Origin: Gambelia wislizenii
Taxonomy: Eukaryota > Chordata > Lepidosauria > Squamata > Crotaphytidae
Assembly: GCA_030847615.1 (NCBI GenBank)
Contig: JAUMIR010000005.1
Location: 168,606,596-168,670,595 of the forward strand
Length of the DNA: 64,000 nt
Reading direction: 5' to 3'
Shown here: positions 10,806-22,251 of the stretch, piece after piece
Position numbering within the stretch: position 1 is the stretch's first letter
Layout of the letters: each line of letters begins with the position of its first letter
The notes under the pieces: generated by a model
The model's input: only the letters and a program-made list of their open reading frames with translations
What the model was told of the DNA's origin: nothing
Databases searched by the model: none
Translations under genes and position numbers: made by a program

Positions 10806-12810
10806 AAATACATGCATCCTTTTTTCTATTTATTTTATTTTATTTTTTTTGTCTTGAGATTCCAAGTCTGTAAGCAGAGACTGTTTTGTTTGTTACAGAT
10901 CTTATGCATATTCTTTTGGGAGCCTTTTCAAATGATGTCTGGAATAAAAATGCTTTAAATAAATAAATACATCCATTAAAGATCTGCCAGTAGATATATT
11001 ATTAATAGCTATATAGCATATCTATATAATGATATATATCTAATCTCTTGGTAATGGGGTGCCTTGTAAACAGGCAACTGGAGAGACTCTCCCCCAGGGT
11101 CCTACCACAACTGCTTGTCCCAAGGCACCCCATGACCAGGAGCATGCTGTGAAGGCCATTTCCCAGCCCACTAGTCTTCAGACACTGCAGCTGTGGATTG
11201 GCAATAATGCATAGAAATGAGCATTATTTCCTTGCGTGTAGATGAGCCCACTGTCTTCTGTGCAGAATGACTGCAAAACTAATGCTTTTATGCATATGAA
11301 ATTTTCATTAAAATATTCTCAAATGCAAGAAATCATTTAAAAAGTATGTAAAGCCTCTTTTAATAGGATGTAAGCTTCAGGAGTCCATCATTCTTGCATA
11401 TAAGGACAATGGTTTTTTAAAAAAGAAGATTTACATCCCTAATTAACACCACACCTATATTTACTTGCATTCCAATTAGATTCTCTTTGGACCTCATACT
11501 GATTCATGTGTCCATGAAATTATAGTAATGATTATGAATATTGTGAAACTGTAGTTACCACCACCAACACCAACAGCTTGAATGCAGCAGTGTTTGAATA
11601 AGAAATTCTATCATAAAGCATTGCTGCTGAAAAAGCTTCTAGGATGCAGCATCTGTCTTCACATGAAGACATAAATCCATACTGCTGAGAGAGGAAGGGG
11701 AAACTGTCCAAATTTCTAGACTTAGGAGAGCAGAAGGAAAATTCAAGGGTCAACCAAAATGTGTTTTTAAGGGGTGACAAAATGTGATACATGGGGAATT
11801 TTCCTAGAAGCTGGAAAACTGGAAGGATTTCAAAGTTGTCTGGAATAAATCACTACATAACACACCCAAAACATCACTTGAAAAATTGGTAACATGTGAT
11901 ACAGTGGAATTCATGTTGATAAGTTTATATAGCTTTTTTTTTTTTTTTTTTTTTACTGTATGAGTTTAAATGATTGTCAGAGCAATCCTACCTTGGCAAT
12001 ACCACGACTGCCTAAAATGTCCTGGAAACACCACCCCTAGATATATACACACACTGCCCAGAAGCTAGAAATGAAGAAAGATAAGCTAATGTAGAAACAT
12101 AGTCATAACACCACAGAACCCTCTCCTGCTATATGCATAAATGTTCAGCATCCACAATGCTGCAGTGGCACCCAAAAATGTGTTGCCTAGTAGCACAGAG
12201 AATAATCCCTCCAGATTAACAGTGCCTTATGGATCTTTTGGGGGCCATACCACCTTATGCTATCATTGTTCAAGGACAGCCTGTCCTGCAAAGTGCTGTA
12301 CTGTAGTGCATTGTGACCATTATACAATGGCTGTGCTGCTTACTCTACTTGCACAAAGGTCCTGATGGTGCAGCTAGGACAGTACTTTCCCTCCTGAAAA
12401 TATGACAGTTGCACAACACCATAATTCTAAAGGGCAGATTTGTATGTTGGTTTATAACATCATAAATTGCCAGCAGGGTGCTAGCCTCTGTTTGTAGCTC
12501 TTAAGATTGAAAAATCTTCTGTCAGGCTCTTAAGATTGAATGACATGCTTTAAGTATGGAAAGGGGGCACTATACTGCAGAAAGAAATGCTACACAATTT
12601 GTATTTTAGGTAATGTACCATTCAGTTCACCAGTGGCAGCTGCACATTCCTTCTGTGGGGATCTGTGAAGCACTGAAACAATTGTGCTACAAGTGACATA
12701 CTACAAATTACTCCAGGTGAACATGACTTACATGTTACTGCTCTAAATACTCTGGCCAAGACCTTGTTTGCTAGCATCACTATACCAGCCAAAGAGGGGG
12801 CTATGGAGGT
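10806..12810. other. Intergenic, mostly nothing recognised
   Basis: Contains a short inverted repeat (ggggtgccttg at 11056 and caaggcacccc at 11121) followed by 'gtgtagatgagccca' at 11236-11250, which resembles a Harbinger-like MITE right end; the left end is not visible. A T21 run lies at 11934-11954. No gene supported. Confidence 0.35.
11934..11954. repeat. Homopolymer T run
   Basis: 21 consecutive T. Confidence 0.9.
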
Positions 12811-13101
12811 GGTGGTAGCCCTGGTGGTGCATTGGTTAAATGCCAGTACTGCAAGCCGCAATGTTCCAAGTTCGATCCCAAGGGCTCCAAGGTTCACTCA
12901 GCCTTCCATCCTTTCGTAGGTCAGTAAAATGAGTACCGGCTTATGGGGGCAATTAGCTAACACACATTGGAAACCGTTTAATGCGGTGCAGATGTGTAAA
13001 TTGCTATTGTTTAAACAATTTGTAAGCCGTTCTGAGAGCCTTTGTGGCTGAAGAGCAGGATATAAATAACTAAACTAAAATAAATAATAAAATAAATAAA
13101 T
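12811..13101 (+). mobile_element. tRNA-derived SINE with L2-like 3' tail
   Basis: A pol III A-box TGGTGCATTGG at 12825-12835 and B-box GTTCGATCC at 12870-12878 are correctly spaced for a tRNA-like promoter. The body includes 'cagccttccatcctttcg' and 'aaaatgagtaccggcttatgg'. The tail (GTAAGCCGTTCTGAGAGCC...GGATATAAATAA) resembles the 3' end of L2 elements (GTAAGCCGCC...GGGATAAAAATAAA at 17205-17250). A 5'-truncated relative sits at 1908-2044. Confidence 0.75.
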
Positions 13102-13339
13102 AGCACAGCACAGTCATTGGTCCTGAAAGGAAAGGAGTGAAAGCAGCAAAAGGTCATGAATAGTTTTATCTCTTGACAGAGATGGTTTCCACTGCAGTCC
13201 CTCACCACTACTACATATAGACAGAAACCTCATGCTAAATATGTGACTGGGTGATTGCAATTGGGATGCGTTGGTGGAGCACCCCCTTACTTGCTTTTAG
13301 TTTACGCAGTTCTCCCTCTCGTTGTCTGTTCGCCCTCTT

Positions 13340-13890
13340 CAAAAGTTGAAATATCTTGGGAGAAAGGTTATTAAATAACTTGGAATCACAATTAATAATA
13401 GACTGATTCAAAACAATTATGAGAAAGTCTAGAAAGAAATTAGAAAAGATTTGGAAAAGTGGGGAAAAGGGAACTTATCTTTTTTGGGGAGAATTGCAGT
13501 AATAAAAGCAAGTGTCCTGCCAAGGCTTTTAATTTATTTTCAAATGATTCCCATAATAAGAAATGGAATACTGTTTGTGAAATGGCAGCAAGATGTTTCC
13601 AGATTTGTTTGGCAGGTGAAGATGCCTAGAATTAAATTTAAGATAATGTGTGATGCCAAAGAAAGAGATGAGAAATAAAGAGTAAGACTACCTAACTTTA
13701 AAGTGTATTATGAGGCCTGTTGTTTCATGTGGCTGAAAGAATGGATCTTGCTTAGGGATGAGAGGCTTTTGGATTTAGAAAGTCAGGATTTAAGATTTGG
13801 ATGGCATGGGTTTTGTTAGTATGATAAAGTCAAGGTACTTGCTGGTTTTAAAAATCATGTTATCAGAAAGGCTGCCTTGTGAGATTGGTA
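13340..13890 (+). pseudogene. L1 ORF2 fragment, end of RT domain (left part)
   Basis: The 75-residue frame at 13451-13678 contains KWGKGNLSFLGRIAVIKASV, LLIYFQMIPII and FVWQVKMPRIKFKI. These match NWQHLKLSFLGKINVIKM, MFLFQTIPII and FIWSGKKPRVKMKI of the L1 at 54661-56970. Translation continues with 'WLKEWILLRDERLLDLE' and 'NHVIRKAAL' to about 13880. The homology then stops at an insertion and resumes at about 17395. Confidence 0.8.
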
Positions 13891-14127
13891 CTGTGAAGTA
13901 GCCCTGGCCTCTGTATGTGCATGCACACACCACATACACACACCTTAGAAGCCAGGTTACTTTTTGTGGTCCACTCAGACTTCCTCCTTCTGGAGAATCC
14001 TCAAGCTGGATCCTTCCAGACACACTCCCAGGGATTCCTCTAGCCTGAAAATCCTAGAAATTTGTCTCTCTTGCCATCACCACCTCTTGATTTTAAGATC
14101 TCCCTTTTTAACAGACCAAGAGGAGAC
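13891..14127. other. Spacer inside the split L1, origin unclear
   Basis: Contains a short CA-rich run (13918-13944). No recognisable family; may belong to the inserted composite. Confidence 0.3.
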
Positions 14128-14725
14128 TGTTGGGGTACCCAGGCCTTGCCAGCCCTGGCTGAGGTTTTACCAACCCCCCTCCCTTCTCTCCAGAAACAGA
14201 GGAGAATATCAATGTAGCATGACCCAAACACAGGCACATGGAAGCTTGACTTAGATAGGAAAAATAAAAGAGGCTTTTATTTATTCAAGCAAGGCTTAAA
14301 ACATGCAAATCTCTCATGAAGGAGGCATCTCCTTCCTTCAGGTTCAGCTTAGAAGTTACAGCGAATAGTAAAAGCAAAGCATTTTAGTTGCATCCAGCCA
14401 AGTAGGAAAATAAATCATAAAATCCTAATGCCATCTAACTAAATAAATACACTGTAAAATTCTCCTCACAGACTGTGAAGTCCAGTATGCAGGACTCAGT
14501 CTTTGAATTCCCAGGAGGTTGTGAGCTGGCTGGGCCATCTGAGCCTGGCTTACCAGCTGCCTCAATTGTTCTGCCCTGGGCCTGGTGTCTGTATCCCTGA
14601 GCCTCTTTTGTCTCTCCTCATGGTCTGGCTCATACCTCATGGTCCAATTAAGCCATGTGCTCAGAACAAAGAATTTATAGTCTTTATTTGAATTTACCCT
14701 CTGGCAGTTCCCATTGGTTAGTCCT
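14128..14725 (-). mobile_element. Probable solo LTR (minus strand)
   Basis: On the minus strand the segment holds, in order, a CCAAT motif (complement of 'cccattggtt' near 14711-14720), a TATAAA-like motif (complement of 'tttatagtc' near 14679), an AATAAATAAAAG poly(A)-signal region (complement near 14272-14285) and an end in ...GGTACCCCAACA, i.e. plus strand TGTTGGGGTACC at 14128. This is the order of an LTR promoter and polyadenylation unit. No internal retroviral genes are present. The boundaries and target duplication are not certain. Confidence 0.4.
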
Positions 14726-14911
14726 GCCTCAGATGATCTGATGTCATTGCTGATGCTGACCTGGAGGTATTACCTTTCCTCCAAGCCTAAAGTTGTTAAA
14801 ACCACCGCATTGTCATGGACGGATCATTTCCTGGTCAAGAGTGAACTAAGAGTCTCTTCCCGCCCCACCGGGGGTGGTGGAGCCATTAGAATGGTCTGCC
14901 CCTGAAGGCTA

Positions 14912-17060
14912 ATGGAACCAATAGGATTCCAGAAAGCCTTGGAGGGGTTAATAGTTGGTAATGCCAGTGACCCTGTCGAAGCTTTGGTTAATACCTGGAA
15001 CACTGACCTTACCAAGGCTATCAACACGATCGCTCCCAAGTGTCCTTTCCAACCCACTCCAAACCGTAAGCCATGGTATACATCAGAGCTTAGGAAAATT
15101 AAGTGGGTTGGACAATGACTAGAGCGCAACTGGCGGAAAACTCAACTCTTATCTGATAGGACTTGTCATAGGAACTTCCTTTGGTCCTATCGAGAGGCAA
15201 TACGTGCAGCACAGAGATCCTTCTCCTCTGCACGTATTGTGTCTGCAGAGTCGGGTCCAGCAGAGCTGTTTAGGGTGGTAAGGGAGATGACGCAGGTTAT
15301 ACCTGCACAGAACCTTTTGCTTAAACCAACAACAGCCTGCTGCGATGCGTTTAACAACTTCTTTGCAGATAAAATCTCTCGGATAAGAACCGACTTAGAT
15401 GCCAGTATTTTGACAGAAACAATTGACGAGGTGTCCAGCAACTCCGTTGATGTACGTTTACTGGATCAATTTCAATCCGTGAGTACCGAGGACGTGGACA
15501 AGCTACTTGGTAGGGTGAGGAAGATGACCTGCCCTCTCGATCCTTGCCCGTCATGGCTGGCCATCGGGGGGGGGGGGTGCCTTGATGGTGTTCCTTAGGG
15601 ACATCATCAATGCATCCCTCAGAGAAGGGTGTGTTCCATCCTGTTTAAAGGAAGCTGCCATTAGGCTGCTCCTGAAAAACCTTCCCTGGACCCCCTGGAC
15701 ATGAACAACTATAGGCCAGTTTCTATGTTACCATTCTTGAGCAAAGTGATTGAGAGGGCAGTTGCGCTTCAACTCCAGGTGATCTTGGATGAAACTGATT
15801 ATCTAGACCCATTTCAAACTGGCTTTAGGATGGGATTTGGAGTTGAGACTGCCATGGTTGCCTTGACAGATGACCTGTGTCTAAGCATCGACAGGAGTAG
15901 TGTGACCCTGTTGGTGCTTTTGGACCTCTCAGCGGCTTTCGATACGATAGATCATAACATCCTCTTGGATCACCTGAGTGGCTTAGGAATCAGTGGCACT
16001 GCGCTCCAGTGGTTCTGGTCCTTCATCTTGGGCAGGTCCCAGAGGGTGCTGCTTGGGGACAGCTGCTCCAGCAGATAGGATCTTACTTGTGGCATTCTGC
16101 AAGGTGCCATCCTGTCCCCGATGTTGTTTAACATCGATATGAAGCCGCTGGGTGAGATTATTCGGAGTTATGGGGCTGGGTGTTATCAGTATGCTGATGA
16201 CACCCAGATCTATTTCTCCTTGTCTCGATCGTCGGTCTCGAATTCCGATGGCGTCTCTCCTCTTAATGATTGTCTTAAATCAGTAATGGGCTGGGTGAGA
16301 AAAAACAGATTGAGATTAAATCCAGACAAAACGTAGGTGCTCATGGTAGCGGCCCCAAAACCAGGAGTTGGGTTTCAACCTCCAGTCCTGGACGGGGTCA
16401 TGCTCTCCGTTAAGGACTGTGTTTGCAGTCTAGGGGTGCTCCTTGATTCATTGCTTCAGATGACTAGTCAGGTGAATGCGACAGTCAGGAGCGCCTGTTA
16501 TCAGCTTTGGCTGATACGCCAGCTGCACCCTTTCCTGGAAGAAAGGGACCTCGAGACTGTGGTGCACGCACTGGTAACCTCTCGTCTAGATTTCTGCAAT
16601 GCGCTCTACATGGGGCTACCCTCATGTCTGGTCCAGAAACTTCAGTTGGCACAAAATATGGCAGCCAGAGTGTTCTCGGGAACATCTTTGAGAGAGCATA
16701 TAACTCCAGTATTAAAATCTCTCCACTGGCTGCCTATCAGTTTCCGGGCCCAATATAAGGTGTTGGTTATTACCTTTAAAGCCCTAAATGGCTTGGGTCC
16801 AACTTATCTTCGGAACCGCCTCCTCCCATACAATCCTCCCTGCGCACTCTGATCCTCTGGGAGGAATTTGCTTCAGCCACAAAAATCTAGGCTCCCAGTG
16901 GGCCTTTTCGGTAATTGCCCCCAAATTGTGGAATGGCCTGCCAAACGAGATCCATCAGATGATGGACCTGAGTAGCTTTAAAAAGGCACTAAAAACGGAT
17001 CTGTTTTGGCAGGCCTTTCCTAATTTGTTCCCGGCCTCAGGGGCTCCTGGCCCTTTTTAG
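14912..17060 (+). pseudogene. L2 ORF2 (linker, reverse transcriptase and C-terminal region), inactivated
   Basis: RNA-templated DNA polymerase of an L2-type LINE. The same frame (14912-15118, 15239-15598, 15701-16078, 16121-16336, 16337-16855) is broken by stops near 15119, 16076 and 16334 and by a shift around the G-run at 15568-15577. RT landmarks: NNYRPVSMLPFLSKVIERA, LLDLSAAFDTIDHNILLDHL, GAILSPMLFNIDMKPLG and the catalytic CYQYADDTQIYFSLS (about 16183-16220). C-terminal SRLDFCNALYMGLP and FKALNGLGPTYLR follow; after 16790 the frame changes (KLWNGLPNEI). It cannot encode a working protein. Confidence 0.85.
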
Positions 17061-17248
17061 TCTGCTGGCTATTTATTATTTATTATTTTAATGTGATTTT
17101 ATATCAGTTGTTTTAATTTATTTGGTTTAATATCTTTTTATGGGGGAGGGTGGGGGTGGGTGGTGTTTGGGGATTTTAAATTGTATTGGTATTTTAATTT
17201 TTGTAAGCCGCCCCAATTGTTTTAACAGAGGGGTGGGATAAAAATAAA

Positions 17249-17249
<1 letters not shown>

Positions 17250-17280
<31 letters not shown>
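17250..17280. repeat. (ATT)n tail of the L2 copy
   Basis: About ten ATT units, the usual 3' terminus of L2-type LINEs. Confidence 0.9.
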
Positions 17281-17281
<1 letters not shown>

Positions 17282-17282
<1 letters not shown>

Positions 17283-17388
17283 CCTTTGTTTACCTGATTG
17301 AGATTGCAGCTGCCTGATCACTGAATGGCAGGATAATGGGAGATGCAATCCCCCATTATCACAGGTACAAATATAAACAAAGGCTTTT
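17282..17388. mobile_element. Small foldback between L2 and resumed L1
   Basis: CCCTTTGTTTACCTG at the left pairs imperfectly with CAGGTACAAATATAAACAAAGG at the right; inside, ATAATGGGAG...CCCCCATTAT is also self-complementary. About 107 bp, non-coding, family unknown. Confidence 0.4.
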
Positions 17389-17394
17389 TCCAAA

Positions 17395-18290
17395 AATTGT
17401 GTTATTGACCTTACTCACAGGAAGCTTTTTAAAAGAGAGAATGGGCTTACAAGTAAATATGGCTACTCTATAAAGATTTTTTATATTGGGATCAAGATAA
17501 TTGGGAGCTCAAATCAAGAGAGGTGCTTCTTAAAAATGGTATAGCTCTTGACTGGTTTCTCCATTTACAGCTTAAGGAAAGATTTAAGCAAGATAAGAAA
17601 GAACCAGTTAAAGAGTCTAGTGAATGTGAAATGTATTTAGCATTGTGTAAGAATGATGATCATGTAATTTTAAAAGTATACAATTCTGTCTCGAAGTTGG
17701 AGACAGAAGATGAATTGGCAAAACAATACACGATAAGGTGGCTACAACATTTTGGTCATAATGTGCAAATGGATGTATGGGAGAAAATGTGGAACAAAGA
17801 TATAAAATTTACTATGTGTAATAACCTGAGAGAAAATATGTATAAGGCGATGTCTAGATAATCATTGACCCAAAATAAGTTGTCAAAAATGTTTAATGAT
17901 GTTTAAAATCACTGCTGGGGTCAAGATAAAGATTTTTATTTTTTATTTTTTACACATAGTGGATGTGCTGAAAAGTTATTGGTCTAAGATTTATGTGCTA
18001 ATTCAGAAAATTGAAGATAAAATTTATAATTTCACCAGAAATGTTTCCGTTGGGCATTATGTATAAGGAATGGCAAACATGGACTGCTTCTTCGATACAT
18101 GATAACAGTAGTAAGAATATTTTTGCCCAAACATGGAAATGAGCTGAAGCACTGAGCACGGAAGAATGGGCGGTCAAGGTTGCAGATCTCACCCAGGCTG
18201 CTAAGATGATTTGAACTCTAAAGGACAAAACAATCGAAGACTTTCTGAACAACTGGGAACCAACAATGTAACAATTTGCAGTTTTGATTA
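17395..18290 (+). pseudogene. L1 ORF2 C-terminal fragment (right part)
   Basis: Frame 17523-17861 contains NGIALDWFLHLQLKERFKQD, ILKVYNSVSKLETEDELAKQ and YTIRWLQHFGHNVQMDVWEK, typical of the region of L1 ORF2 after the RT. Decayed continuation with 'KIEDKIYNFTRNVSV', 'MANMDCFFD', 'WAVKVADLTQAAKM' and 'DFLNNWEPTM' reaches about 18270, where ORF2 normally stops. The AT-rich sequence to about 18780 is probably its 3' UTR. Confidence 0.75.
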
Positions 18291-18956
18291 TTAGTAACTC
18301 TAGTGCATCAAATAAGTAAGTGTAATGAAAGAATAAGATACTTTTATAAATAAGGTTTTATCTTTTTTTCATTATACAGTTCGGAGAGTGGGTCAGAGTT
18401 CTATGTTTTAGTGTAGTGTTTTAATATAAGTTAGTTTGTAATTAGTTCTGTGTAGTTAGACTGGTGTTAGTTTCTGAGTTATTTAGGCATTATGTATGTA
18501 TAGGATGTTTTTCTTCTTCTTTTCCTTATTGGCCTATCTTCTTCTTCTCTGTTTTGTTTATGTCTGTTGATTAACCATTATTATTGAGAGTATCATCACC
18601 CTCTCCTCCTCTTCTTCCTCTTCAGTGACACATTTCACAATCACACCTGTACAATCTTTCAGCAATTTTAGTATAATGATAATTTTTCCAAACATCAGAA
18701 TTATATTTATTTATTTTCATTTAATTATTTTTTTATTCTGCCTTTTTCCTGGTACAAGTGCTTGGCGTGGAAAATAAATTTGTTCAATCTGTAATAATCA
18801 GCACTGTTACAAACTGAGTGCCATCCTGCTCCTTGCTGCTCACTCACTTCTGGATCCCATCCCTATTATCTTTTGAGATTAGAAAACCCTGCCAATGAGC
18901 AGACAGCATACAACAGGCTAGGCACCAAAAGTCAGCGGCTGCAGTACATGCATATA
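18291..18956. other. Probable L1 3' UTR then intergenic DNA
   Basis: T- and TTC-rich sequence following the ORF2 stop, with AAAATAAATTTG near 18769-18780 as a possible end. No gene supported. Confidence 0.35.
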
Positions 18957-20366
18957 CGGTATATTCCGGCATATAAGACGACCTTTGAGGCCTGAAAAAT
19001 ATCATCCAAAATCAGGGGTCCTCTTATATGCTGGATACACTTTGCTTCACCCCAATCTCCTGCCTCTTCTCTCCCTTCGCAAACGGAGCGAAGAGGCAGG
19101 AGATTGTGCCGGGGGTGAGGCAAAGTGTTTCCCAGTTCATTCGCCCCCCTCCTCTGCCTTCTCCCCCTTTGGGGAGGAACCGAAGACAGATGAGGGGGGG
19201 AGAATGTTGTGGGTTGCCACAGCAGCCCCCACTTCCCCGTCTTCATTCCCTTCCAAAGGGAATAAAGACGGAAGAAAGGGGGGGTGGACGAGGCAAACTG
19301 GGCATTTCCGCCCCTTTCCTCCACCTTCCTGGAAGGTGGAGGAAAGGGGCGAATCTAGCAGTTTGCCTCATCCGCCCCTGCTTCCCCCTGTCTTCATTCT
19401 CTTCCAAAGGGAATGAAGACAGAGGAAAGGGGGGGCGGACGAGGCAAACACGGCATTTTCACCCCTTTCCTCCACCTCCCACACCCATAGCATTATTTAG
19501 AGCGTATCCTTCTTGAAAGACACTATTTAAAAAAGTGGGTGTAAACCATGAAAAGGGTATTTTCTGTATCATTCTGCTCATCCCAGGGGCACTGTTTTCC
19601 ACCCTGATAGTTTTATCACTCAGAGAAATGTATTAGCATTTCTGAATGTGGAGAGTGCCCATTCCAGAAATATGAGCCCTTATTATATTGCATTATAAAG
19701 TACTGCAGCATTGCTTCTGCCAGAATGTGACAACACGGGAGCATGGATTGCATGCAACAAGCTTGACTACTCCTGGAAAGAGTAGTCTGTTTTGTTCCAA
19801 GCACTTGATTCTTCATGTCACTGGTACGATTCCTTAGAGTAGGGCTTTCATTGGCGCTGACTTTCGGGAGCATCAATGCCGTCCTATCGACATTGACTGA
19901 AAAGTGAGCCCCGCTAAGGCTACAAAAATTGACTTGCTGACCCAGTAAGGACCAGTCTAGACCAAATTTCCAACCAGATGCTTCTGAGAAGTACTGTATG
20001 CATGTGGCAATAGCGAAGAGGCAGGAGATCAGGCGGGGGTGGTGGTGAGGCAAAGTGTTTACCGGTTCATTTGCCCCCCTCCTCTGCCTTCTCCCCCTTT
20101 GGGGAACAACTGAAGGTGGAAGAGAGGGGCAAATGTTGTGGCTGGCTGGCTGGCTGGCTGGCTGGGAGAGCCCTGCCAGCTGATCCTGTTCTCTTTCCCA
20201 ACTCATTAGGAGATCCTCATGAGTTGGGAAACAAAGAGGATCAGTTGGCAAGGCTCCCCCAGCCAGCCAGCCAAATGGGGGGGGGGTCTTATACGGCAAA
20301 TATATGGTAATCTGTATATTTTTACTTGAAAATTGGGGGGGTCGTCTTATACACTAGAATATACGG
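18957..20366. mobile_element. TA-flanked inverted-repeat element, copy 1
   Basis: Left end tat(a)CGGTATATTCCGGCATATAAG and right end CTTATACACTAGAATATACGG are inverted copies of the ends of 31763-34599; both sides are flanked by TA (18955-18956 and 20367-20368). The left terminus is followed by an inverted 'tcttatatgc' copy, so the end itself folds. Inside, a block at about 19082-19200 (gcgaagaggcaggagat ... ccccctttgggga) recurs directly at about 20007-20106, separated by ~500 bp unlike anything in copy 2. A perfect arm CCTCCACCTTCC/GGAAGGTGGAGG lies at 19319-19342. No transposase. Confidence 0.65.
20141..20164. repeat. (GGCT)n microsatellite
   Basis: Six GGCT units inside the TA-flanked element. 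Confidence 0.85.
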
Positions 20367-20368
20367 TA

Positions 20369-22144
20369 TGTTCTTCCAAATGTACCCATTACTTTTGATG
20401 GGAGTGTCATTGAACATGCAAAATATTATGTGGCCTGGTCAAGGCACCTATTTAGATTGAGATTTTTTTCTATGTGTACCAATCCTTTTGAGTATTTCTT
20501 GCTAATGATTTATGCCTTGTTGTAGCCAACAAGATATACATGCTTGGTGGAGGGGTTTGGATTTCCAAATGATCCCATTGATAATATTTATGGAAGAAGT
20601 TTATTGATTATTTATGTACTTACTTACAACATTTGTAACTGCCCTGAATTATAAACTCTTTTCAGTGGCTTAAAAAATAAAACACAGGCCATGCGTGATC
20701 TTACATTAGAATGTGCTGCTCCTGCTTTTATTTTCTTTCCAAGGCTTCAAGCCTTGGAGGCACTATTGTGGCCATTTATTGGTGTGTGTGTGTATAAAAG
20801 CGATAAGTTACTGGATAGCACTGGAAAAGAGAACTGAGGTCAGTTCTCTCCCCCCGCCCTGCACCTTAGATCTCCAGTGACTCCTTTGAGAATAGGGAGA
20901 GTGACTTTAGTTGTCTTTCCCTGGCTGTAAAACTGTAACTGGGATGGGTGTTGCTTTGCAACTTCCCCAACCAGTAAATGTCCATGGTAGTGCTCCTTGG
21001 GCTTGAAAGCTGCTGGGGGCATGGTTGGACATTGCTCAAGAAGGTAGTGAATACCTCCTTCTGCAATGTCCAAACACAAACATATACATGTATAACCCCA
21101 AGTTGCACATAAGTATTTTATCCGCAGGATTCCAACCCAAAATATAAAAAGGGGTGAATCCACTTTGAGTTTAGTTCAAATGTTAAGGGAGCCATCCAAG
21201 GTACTGAACTCTATTGCTGAAATACTTTCACAGTGTTGGATAGCTTCTTTAAAGTTTGAACTAAAACCAAGAGCGGATTTCTAGGTCCATTGACATGGAA
21301 GCTACCAGCTGCCATTGGAGAGCTCTATACCAAGCCACAAGAAGTATGGCAGTAGGAGAAAATAAAACCAGGAATTGTCACACTGCAAACGCAGCTTCTG
21401 ATGTAGTTCAAAATTCAAAGAGATGACATACACATACAGGAGGTGATCATATATGCTGATTGAAAACCACTGCTTTGAAAAAAATCACAGATACTTCCCC
21501 CAGGACCAGTTCCAAAAGGGGGTGTCCTCTTCGATCATAGAAGCAACCAAGGCAAAAACGATAAGAAAGGCTCCAGCTATACACAAAATCATTACCCTGT
21601 ACATGTTGTGTGGTAACCTTATGGGCAATTGAATTGTATTGTATGGTAGTCTTATATGCAATTGGAGCACTGAAGGGGATAATGGAAATGCATTGTAGTG
21701 CAGCCATGTGGGCTAATGTATTATCCTTCCAACTGATCAAGCAGAGTTTCTAACCTTTCCCTTTAATGGACAGTTGTTCACTTTTTTGAGTATGCAGCCT
21801 GTCTTCTCCTTACAAATCCATATACCAACAAGTGCCCGTGTTCACAAACACATCGTTTCCTTGGACCTGAGCCATTGTCCACTCATAAGAGTTAAGTGTT
21901 AGGGCAAACAATCTGAGCACTCAGTGTACAGTGACATATTGATTCTTCCTTTCACTGTAGTTCATTTTAATAATATAAATTTGTAACTAGTCCCAGTTCA
22001 TCCAAGGACACTTTGTATGTTATACATTTCCCTGAAGAATCATTGTGTGAGTGTGGTTAGAATTTGAGAAAGAAAAGAAAAGAAAATACCTCCTTACAGC
22101 AAACTAGTGTACGAACTAGAATAACCTTTCTGTATTTCTTTCAG
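20369..22144. other. Intergenic, nothing recognised
   Basis: Short (TG)n at 20782-20793. Minus-strand frames at 20840-21163 and 21447-21740 show no domain, signal peptide or splice support. Confidence 0.4.
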
Positions 22145-22251
22145 CTGGGCTTCCCCCAAGAATTCAGCAGTCGTGGTGTCTACTCAGAAACTCTTCATGT
22201 TCCAGACTCCTTCAATTTTCCTATGCTCAGGCCAAGTTGGATTTGTGTGCC
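22145..22251 (+). other. Candidate internal exon of an unidentified host transcript
   Basis: A 107-bp segment bounded by a strong 3' splice site (ctttctgtatttctttcAG) and a consensus 5' splice site (GTAAGTAC). All three frames are open across it, so coding phase cannot be fixed: one starts LGFPQEFSSRGVYSETL, another WASPKNSAVVVSTQKL. I do not recognise either as a known protein. No neighbouring exon was found in the window, so it may be part of a large-intron gene, a non-coding RNA exon, or chance. Confidence 0.4.

Larger units (their letters stand above)
14735..17281 (+). mobile_element. L2-clade LINE, 5'-truncated copy
   Basis: Begins within the endonuclease end (LSWTDHFLV near 14810-14838) and runs through RT to a 3' UTR ending in 'gtaagccgccccaattg', 'ggggtgggataaaaataaa' and (ATT)n. 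It parallels the longer copy at 40605-44567 residue by residue. It interrupts the L1 ORF2 at 13340-13890/17395-18290 together with the adjacent LTR-like segment. Confidence 0.85.

Noticed and set aside
11056..11250. A complete Harbinger-like MITE
   Set aside because: A right-end-like sequence and a short inverted repeat are visible, but no matching left terminus or duplication.
12811..12900. A functional tRNA gene
   Set aside because: A- and B-boxes are present but no cloverleaf is evident and a SINE body and L2-like tail follow.
18932..19516. Overlapping 130-162 residue frames on both strands
   Set aside because: They lie wholly in the GC-rich interior of the TA-flanked element, overlap in several frames and have no domain.
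20840..21163. 107-residue minus-strand frame as a host gene
   Set aside because: No recognisable motif, no splice sites, and a composition like surrounding DNA.
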